The position numbers and the translations under genes are program-made. A stretch of DNA of 64,000 nucleotides, from the NCBI RefSeq assembly GCF_003056345.1, contig NZ_PYWB01000009.1:1-64000 (forward strand), in the 5' to 3' direction. Under the pieces are notes generated by a model. The model did not search any database and was not told the DNA's origin. It worked only from the letters and a program-made list of their open reading frames with translations. Position 1 is the stretch's first letter; each line of letters begins with the position of its first letter. Source of the DNA: Devosia submarina. Its GTDB lineage: Bacteria > Pseudomonadota > Alphaproteobacteria > Rhizobiales > Devosiaceae. Shown one piece after another: positions 58,728 to 64,000 of the stretch.

Positions 58728-59846
58728 TCAAAATACCGACTGAAAGAAGCGGATCATGGCAGCGTTGTAAACGTCCGACCGCTCCATCAGGCCCATGTGG
58801 TTGACCCCTTCAATTGTCTCGAGACTGCTGGTGCGGGCTTGGCCCGAAATGTCGACGCTGGCAAAAGGCTTGGTGACGATGTCGAGCTCGCCGGCAAGCA
58901 ACAGGACAGGCACGCTGGCCGAAGCAAGGGCGCCCGTGGCGTCCCAGCGGAACATGGCGAGATTGCCCTTCTGGATATTGCCCGGCGGGTTCTTGGTGGA
59001 CAAAAGCGTCACGTGGTCGAGCTGGCTGCGCGTCACATATTTGCCGAAGCCCAGGCGGTTGGCAATGTGAGCGGTGCCGCTGAGATAGCTCTGCCACATG
59101 CTGAGCCACGCCAGCGGCTGCAGCAAGATGGTCAGCCGCATGACGGGCTCAAGCAGGGGAAAGCGGATCGCCTGCATGAAGCGCGCCAGGATCATGGTCT
59201 TGAGCGGATTGGTATAGGTGGTGTTGACCAGGACGGCGCCCGCAATCCGGGTGTTGAAGAAGGCCGGGTTGTCGCGCGCCAGGGTCTGGATGGTCATGCC
59301 GCCAATGCTGTGGCCGACAAGGCCCACCCGCTCGGCGCCTGTATGTTCCACGATGGCGGCGAGATTGCCGGCAAAGCTTTCAAGCGAAATCTCCCCTTTG
59401 GATTGGCCGAGCCCCGGCAAATCCCAGACTATGACGCGGAAGTGCTTGCTTAGATCGCGCTTGGCATAATGCCAGATCGTGTTGTCCATGGCCCAGCCAT
59501 GGGTGAGGATGATCGTGTTCTGGTTCTCCGTTCCCAGCTCCTCGACATAGAGCTGTGCCCCTTGGGCGCCGGGGATGATGCGGCCGGCGCCGCGGTCCTG
59601 CCGGGATGGTTCGCCGCGATCAGGCTTGGCAAGAAGGGGCAGAACGAGGAACTTGCCCAGAAACGAAAAGGCACCCAGGGCGAGGGCTGTCCACAAGCGC
59701 CAGTCTTCCCTTACGCGAACAAGGTCGCCGTCTGCCTCCTGAACCAGATCGCCCTGATTCCAGCTCCACAGAAGGTAAGCCACGAAGCCCAGGATGATGA
59801 GGGACAACAGGGTTGTAAGGAAGCGTATCAGGGATAGGAGGGGCAT
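58728..59846 (-). CDS. Membrane-anchored alpha/beta hydrolase
   Basis: This 372-residue protein has two N-terminal hydrophobic segments (about 5-28 and 50-70) and an alpha/beta hydrolase domain. The catalytic Ser is in VGLVGHSIGGMT, Asp in LAGELDIVTK and His in GVNHMGLME; the oxyanion region is LTHGWAMD. It is probably an esterase or lipase at the inner membrane; the substrate is unknown. GGAG lies 6 nt before the ATG at 59846. nudC follows after 21 bp. Confidence 0.85.
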   Translation of the reverse strand: MPLLSLIRFLTTLLSLIILGFVAYLLWSWNQGDLVQEADGDLVRVREDWRLWTALALGAFSFLGKFLVLPLLAKPDRGEPSRQDRGAGRIIPGAQGAQLYVEELGTENQNTIILTHGWAMDNTIWHYAKRDLSKHFRVIVWDLPGLGQSKGEISLESFAGNLAAIVEHTGAERVGLVGHSIGGMTIQTLARDNPAFFNTRIAGAVLVNTTYTNPLKTMILARFMQAIRFPLLEPVMRLTILLQPLAWLSMWQSYLSGTAHIANRLGFGKYVTRSQLDHVTLLSTKNPPGNIQKGNLAMFRWDATGALASASVPVLLLAGELDIVTKPFASVDISGQARTSSLETIEGVNHMGLMERSDVYNAAMIRFFQSVF

Positions 59847-59914
59847 GGTTGGCTCCGAGGGCAGGAGCCTGTTTAACCCGGCTTGTCTAGGATTGTTCCT
59901 TGCGGGGCCAAGGG

Positions 59915-60358
59915 TTAGCCGGTGTGGCCGTGATGGCTCGCCATATCGGGCTTCCAATTGGCGACGAGGTCGGCAACCGAAACTCCCTTGAGCTCTTCCT
60001 CGAAATGCTGGCGCGCTTTGGCAAGGGCATCCGATGTGGCGCTGTTGGCGGCGCGAGCCAGAACGCAGGTGGTTTTGTCCCCATCGGTGCCGATGGCGAA
60101 AAGCGTGGGGGAGCCCAGCGCCTGGTAGATTTCGAGAAGCGAGATTTCGCTAAGCGGCTTGCCCAGCGACCAGCCGCCGCCATGCCCCTTTATGGCAACC
60201 ACAATCCCGGCGCGGCGCAGGCCTGCCATGGTGCGGCGGACCGTTGAGCCATTAGTCTGGAGCATTTGCGCGATCAGATCGGACGTGGCGGGCGCATCCA
60301 TCTGATCCAGGTGGAGCAGGGCATGGAGCACTCGGGGGAGGCGGCTGTCATAACGCAT
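59915..60358 (-). CDS. Rrf2-family transcriptional regulator without cysteine cluster
   Basis: This 147-residue protein has an Rrf2-type winged helix (LPRVLHALLHLDQMDAPATS, TNGSTVRRTMAGLRRAGIVV, GHGGGWSLGKPL). It has a single cysteine (TTCVLARA), so it lacks the Fe-S site of IscR and NsrR and may belong to the YwnA/CymR-like group. The start at 60358 is weakly supported. It is divergent from the second GH2 gene, which it may regulate, and is followed by the hydrolase and nudC genes. Confidence 0.82.
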   Translation of the reverse strand: MRYDSRLPRVLHALLHLDQMDAPATSDLIAQMLQTNGSTVRRTMAGLRRAGIVVAIKGHGGGWSLGKPLSEISLLEIYQALGSPTLFAIGTDGDKTTCVLARAANSATSDALAKARQHFEEELKGVSVADLVANWKPDMASHHGHTG

Positions 60359-60524
60359 GTGCGTTCTCGTTTGTTGTTCTTGCAGGCATTGCATCGCTCG
60401 GGAGATGGCATTCACACCATAACATCGATTGATGGGCAGCAAGACCCTGTTGCTGCCTTGGCAAGATGGCTATTTTGGCGCGACAAAGCCGGGCGAAGCA
60501 CCGGGGAATACGAGGAGACACGAC

Positions 60525-62372
60525 ATGAAAGACCCCCAAAACGCAGCCAATTGGCATAATCCCCAAGTGCGCCGCAGCGGCGAGGTCGATCTGTGCGGCG
60601 AATGGGGCTTTGCCCATGACGACGGCAATCAGGGCATGCACGAAGGCTGGTGGGAGCGCAGCGATGTGTTCGACCAGGCCATTATTGTCCCTTATCCGCC
60701 GGAGTCCAAGCTGTCGGGCCTGCGCGCCACGGGCTTTCACCCGGTGATATGGTATCGCCGCAGCTTTGCGGCTCCTGCGCGCGGTGAGGGCGAGCGCGTG
60801 CTGATGACGTTTGGTGCGGTGGACTATGCCGCGCGCGTCTGGGTCAACGGGCAATGTGTCGCCACCCATGAAGGGGGCCATGTGCCGTTTACGGCTGACA
60901 TCACCCATGCGCTCGTTGAGGGCGAGGAACAGGTGGTGGTGGTGCGGGCCGAGGACCAGCCAAAGGACGTGCGCATTCCCCGCGGCAAGCAGGACTGGCT
61001 CGAGGAGCCGCACAAGATCTGGTATCATCGCACCAGCGGCATCTGGCAGCCGGTGTGGCTGACCGTCGTGCCAGACCTCTATATGACCGACATCCACTTC
61101 ACCCCCGATCTCGCCAATGCGCGGGTGCGGTGCGACATCCGCCTCAATACTGTGCCGCAGGCGCCGGTGAACCTCTCGATTGCGCTGCGCACTGGGGATG
61201 GACAGGTGCTGGCCCAACAGGCGGTGAGCATTGCCGATAGTGAATGGGGCTTTGACATTGCTGTGCCGCATCTCGAGAACGGCATTCACCGCGATCATTT
61301 GCTCTGGACGCCCGAGAATCCCAATCTTGTCGATGTCGACCTGGTGCTCGAGGGTGCGCGCGAGGATCGGGTGGAAAGTTATCTGGGCCTGCGTGGCGTG
61401 GCCGTGGGCAAGCGGCGGTTTTTGCTGAACGGAATGCCCTATTATTTGCGCATGGTACTGGGGCAAAATTATTGGCCAGAATCGCATCTGGCCGCACCCA
61501 GCCCCGATGCGCTCCGCCGCGAGGTGGAGCTCATCAAGGAGATGGGATTCAACGGCGTGCGTATTCACCAAAAGATCGAGGATCCGCGGTTCCTGTTTTG
61601 GTGCGATGTGCTGGGCGTGCTGGTCTGGGAGGAAATGCCAAGCGCCTATGCCTTTTCTGCTTCGGGCGTGGAGCGGCTGTCGCAGGAATGGGCGGCGGCT
61701 ATCCGCCGGGACAAGAGCCATCCCTGCATCGTCGCCTGGGTGCCGCTCAACGAGAGCTGGGGCGTTCATTACATCGCCGACCGCCCTGACCAGAAGCATT
61801 ATGCCAAGGCGCTCTACCATCTGACCAAGGCGCTCGATTCAAGCCGCCCGGTCATCTCGAACGATGGCTGGGAAATGGTGGAGTCCGATATCCTCTCGGT
61901 GCATGACTATGCCCCTGATGGAAAGGGGATCACCAGTCGCTACCACCATCCAGCGGATGTGGAAGAGATGTTGGGCAGCATGGCGCCAGCGCGCCGGCGG
62001 ATTGTTCTGGATGATCCCCAATGGGGCGATGCGCCAGTCATGCTAACCGAGTTCGGGGGGCTGAGCTTCCTGCCCAAGCAGGGCGAGCGCTGGCATGGCT
62101 ATTCAACGGTGGCTGATCCCGCCGAGTTCGAAGCGCGGCTCAACGACATCTTCACCGCCATTGCCGAAAGCCCGAGCCTGGCCGGCTATTGCTATACCCA
62201 GCTCACCGATACCGAGCAGGAGGTCAATGGTCTGCTAACGGAGAGCCGCGAGCCCAAGCTGCCGTTTGAAACGCTGCGGGAGATCACGACAAAGCCATCG
62301 GCGGGCCTGCCGCATGAGCAGATCGACAATGCTCGTCGGCTTGCACGCAAGGCTGCTGCCGGACAGGGCTGA
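60525..62372 (+). CDS. Glycoside hydrolase family 2 enzyme (second copy, shorter)
   Basis: This 615-residue GH2 enzyme has a sugar-binding jelly roll (about 20-190), an Ig-like domain (about 195-300) and a TIM barrel (about 305-590). The acid/base is Glu410 in VPLNESWGV and the nucleophile Glu509 in MLTEFGGLS; YRRSFAAP and GIWQPVWL are usual family strings. No signal peptide is present, so it is likely cytoplasmic. It lacks the C-terminal domains of the GH2 enzyme at 19731. GAGGAG lies 7 nt before the ATG. Its glycosidic specificity is unknown. Confidence 0.87.
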   Translation: MKDPQNAANWHNPQVRRSGEVDLCGEWGFAHDDGNQGMHEGWWERSDVFDQAIIVPYPPESKLSGLRATGFHPVIWYRRSFAAPARGEGERVLMTFGAVDYAARVWVNGQCVATHEGGHVPFTADITHALVEGEEQVVVVRAEDQPKDVRIPRGKQDWLEEPHKIWYHRTSGIWQPVWLTVVPDLYMTDIHFTPDLANARVRCDIRLNTVPQAPVNLSIALRTGDGQVLAQQAVSIADSEWGFDIAVPHLENGIHRDHLLWTPENPNLVDVDLVLEGAREDRVESYLGLRGVAVGKRRFLLNGMPYYLRMVLGQNYWPESHLAAPSPDALRREVELIKEMGFNGVRIHQKIEDPRFLFWCDVLGVLVWEEMPSAYAFSASGVERLSQEWAAAIRRDKSHPCIVAWVPLNESWGVHYIADRPDQKHYAKALYHLTKALDSSRPVISNDGWEMVESDILSVHDYAPDGKGITSRYHHPADVEEMLGSMAPARRRIVLDDPQWGDAPVMLTEFGGLSFLPKQGERWHGYSTVADPAEFEARLNDIFTAIAESPSLAGYCYTQLTDTEQEVNGLLTESREPKLPFETLREITTKPSAGLPHEQIDNARRLARKAAAGQG

Positions 62373-62504
62373 CGCTCCTTGCTTGTTCCGCGCCTGCTCA
62401 AAGCGGGCGCGGGATATCGGTCTATTCCATGACAATGCGGGCGGCCATTGATGGGAATTTTTTACCCTTCAATGGCATGATCGACCAACTGACCTGTGTT
62501 GCAG

Positions 62505-64000
62505 ATGGCCCGCGAAATCAAACCCCATATGGCTATATCGCCCGTGGCGCCGCCGAACGGTCCGCTCCAAAGCCTTGTTTCGCACCTGCCATATCCCGCG
62601 GCGGTGATCGGCCGGCAGGGGCATGTGCTTGGGGCCAATGGGGGGTGGAAGAAGCTCAACGGCGCGCCGCCGGCTTGCCTTGAGGATATTGTTGATCCCG
62701 ATGCAGCTGAACGGGTGAACGCCCTTTTGCAGGCAACGTCGGGGGAGCAAGCGAGTTTTGCCTGCCGGATCGGGGCGCCCGAGGGGCTGGGCGCGGGCCA
62801 CGTGCTGTTGACGGCGGCGCGGCTTGTGGATGGGGAAGCCGACCTGGCGCTGGTCCAGCTGATGCCGCTCGATGCCGATGAAGCGGAACAGCGGGAGGTG
62901 GCGCAGCGCGAAAGCCGCTGGAGCCATGCGCTGGAAGGGGCCGGGCAGGGCGTGTGGGATCATGATCTGATCCGCGACAAGGTCTACCACTCGCCGGCCT
63001 GGTACCGGATGCGCGGGTTCGAGTCGGGCGATAACATCGAGGCTGAGCTGGGTCCCTGGATCGAGCGGGTGCATCCCGACGACCGTCCGTTGATCGCCTC
63101 CTCCATCGAGCGGCAGGACAGGGGCGAATTGCGCTTCAATGCCTTTGAATATCGCGAGCGCCACCGCAATGGCAGCTGGATATGGATCCTGAGTCGCGGG
63201 CGGCCGGTGGAACGGCTACCCAATGGTGCCGTGGCGCGGATCGTGGGCACGGACACCGATATCACCGCGCTTAAGCAGATCGAAAGCCAGCTTGCCGATG
63301 AAAAGGAGCGCCTGCGCGTGACCCTGCAGGGCGTTGCCGATGGCATCATCGCGAGCGACGCCCAGGGCTATGTGACGTTTCTGAACCCCGCGGCGGAGGC
63401 GCTGACCGGTTGGAGCCTGTCCGAGGCAGTGGGCAAGCCCGCCGTCCAGGTGCTGACGCTTCTGCGCGATGACGGGTCCATTCCGCCATGCCCGGTTCTT
63501 GATTGCATCACGACAGGCGAAGCGCTTTCGGTGGATGACAGCAGCGTGCTGGTGCATGCCAGTGGGGACATACGGGATATCCGGCTGACGGCGTCGCCGC
63601 TCAAAAACAGCTCAGGCGCGCTGATGGGAGCGGTCGTTGTGTTTCAGGACATCACGCGCAGCCGCAATCTGCAGCGCGAACTGGCCCATTCAGCCAGCCA
63701 TGACCTCCTCACCGGCTTGCCGAACCGGGCGGCCTTTGACCAGGCGCTGCAGGGTGCAGCGGCGCTGGCCCGGGAAGAAAACCGGCAACACGCGCTTTGC
63801 TATATTGATCTCGATTATTTCAAGCAGGTCAACGACACGGCAGGGCATGCCGCGGGCGACGAATTGCTGAAACACATTGCCGACCTGATCCGCCAATCCT
63901 GCCGGAACGGGGATTTTGCAGCCCGCATCGGGGGCGATGAATTCGTGCTCCTGCTGCTCGATTGCTCCTTAGACGATGCGCGGATTGTCTGCGAAAAGCT
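62505..64000 (+). CDS. Multi-PAS diguanylate cyclase (GGDEF), C-terminus beyond the window
   Basis: The frame is open to the window end (498 codons). It contains an N-terminal PAS-like domain (about 18-120), a PAS fold-3 domain with PAC (about 130-260; GAGQGVWDHDLIRDKVYHSP, RIVGTDTDITALKQIE), a third PAS (about 265-390; GVADGIIASDAQGYVTFLNP) and a GGDEF domain from about 395 with YIDLDYFKQVN and the intact motif ARIGGDEFVLL. It should make c-di-GMP; an EAL domain may follow outside. The start is uncertain: the ATG at 62505 has no clear ribosome site and another lies at 62529. Confidence 0.88.
   Translation, partial: MAREIKPHMAISPVAPPNGPLQSLVSHLPYPAAVIGRQGHVLGANGGWKKLNGAPPACLEDIVDPDAAERVNALLQATSGEQASFACRIGAPEGLGAGHVLLTAARLVDGEADLALVQLMPLDADEAEQREVAQRESRWSHALEGAGQGVWDHDLIRDKVYHSPAWYRMRGFESGDNIEAELGPWIERVHPDDRPLIASSIERQDRGELRFNAFEYRERHRNGSWIWILSRGRPVERLPNGAVARIVGTDTDITALKQIESQLADEKERLRVTLQGVADGIIASDAQGYVTFLNPAAEALTGWSLSEAVGKPAVQVLTLLRDDGSIPPCPVLDCITTGEALSVDDSSVLVHASGDIRDIRLTASPLKNSSGALMGAVVVFQDITRSRNLQRELAHSASHDLLTGLPNRAAFDQALQGAAALAREENRQHALCYIDLDYFKQVNDTAGHAAGDELLKHIADLIRQSCRNGDFAARIGGDEFVLLLLDCSLDDARIVCEK

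Overview
The window is a GC-rich, densely coded stretch of an alphaproteobacterial chromosome. The gene complement (FixK/FNR-type regulator, FixL-like haem PAS kinase, PotFGHI, PsuGK, NudC, UgpC/MalK-type sugar ABC systems, L-rhamnose mutarotase, dispersed twin-hairpin intergenic repeats) fits the order Hyphomicrobiales. A Devosia-like soil or rhizosphere heterotroph is my best guess, but that is an inference from style and no phylogenetic marker was tested.

Region 1 (1-8000) is a small microaerobic/denitrification island. It holds the 5' end of a copper nitrite reductase gene (nirK), a small unknown protein, a FixK-type CRP/FNR regulator, an OmpR-family response regulator facing a hybrid kinase with a FixL-like haem PAS domain, pseudoazurin (the likely electron donor to NirK), a decayed second CRP/FNR gene, an orphan type I MurB, and a divergent DoxX-like/DUF305 pair. 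FNR/FixK-type boxes lie upstream of nirK, upstream of pseudoazurin, and between the DoxX-like and DUF305 genes.

Region 2 (8000-19600) carries a DHA2 drug exporter with a divergent MarR regulator and a perfect inverted-repeat operator, an NDH-2-like flavoprotein overlapping a homologue of cyanobacterial acyl-ACP reductase, a GAF-EAL phosphodiesterase, an MFS transporter, an ABC exporter and a YihY/BrkB membrane protein. Region 3 (19700-31100) is a sugar-uptake locus: a GH2 glycosidase followed by a MalK/SBP/MalF/MalG-type importer. It is followed by tRNA-Cys and a sorbosone-dehydrogenase-like gene joined to a NitT/TauT-type ABC importer.

Region 4 (31100-46400) holds an outer-membrane-like protein, a FecR-domain protein with a long Gly/Asn-rich tail next to a CHASE2-PAS-GGDEF*-EAL protein, an ECF42-type sigma factor with its DGPF/YCII and VOC partners, an EamA exporter, a tight run of AKR, FAH-family hydrolase, RecD-like helicase and transglutaminase-like genes, a KefB-type antiporter with an unusual acidic tail, and an Rrf2 regulator. 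Region 5 (46500-54300) holds purU (preceded by a 23-codon ORF and a terminator), the putrescine operon potFGHI interrupted by two copies of a twin-hairpin repeat, and psuGK. Region 6 (54300-64000) holds an M20 peptidase, a GntR/rhaM/SDR deoxysugar unit, nudC with a hydrolase and an Rrf2 regulator, a second GH2 enzyme, and a PAS-GGDEF protein that runs off the end.

The most notable items are the compact FixK-type regulon with a haem-PAS kinase paired to an OmpR-type regulator, the CRP/FNR relic, the acyl-ACP-reductase homologue with its catalytic cysteine in an operon with an NDH-2-like enzyme, and the short-ORF/terminator arrangement ahead of purU. All starts, folds and binding sites were read by eye; no database search or folding program was run.
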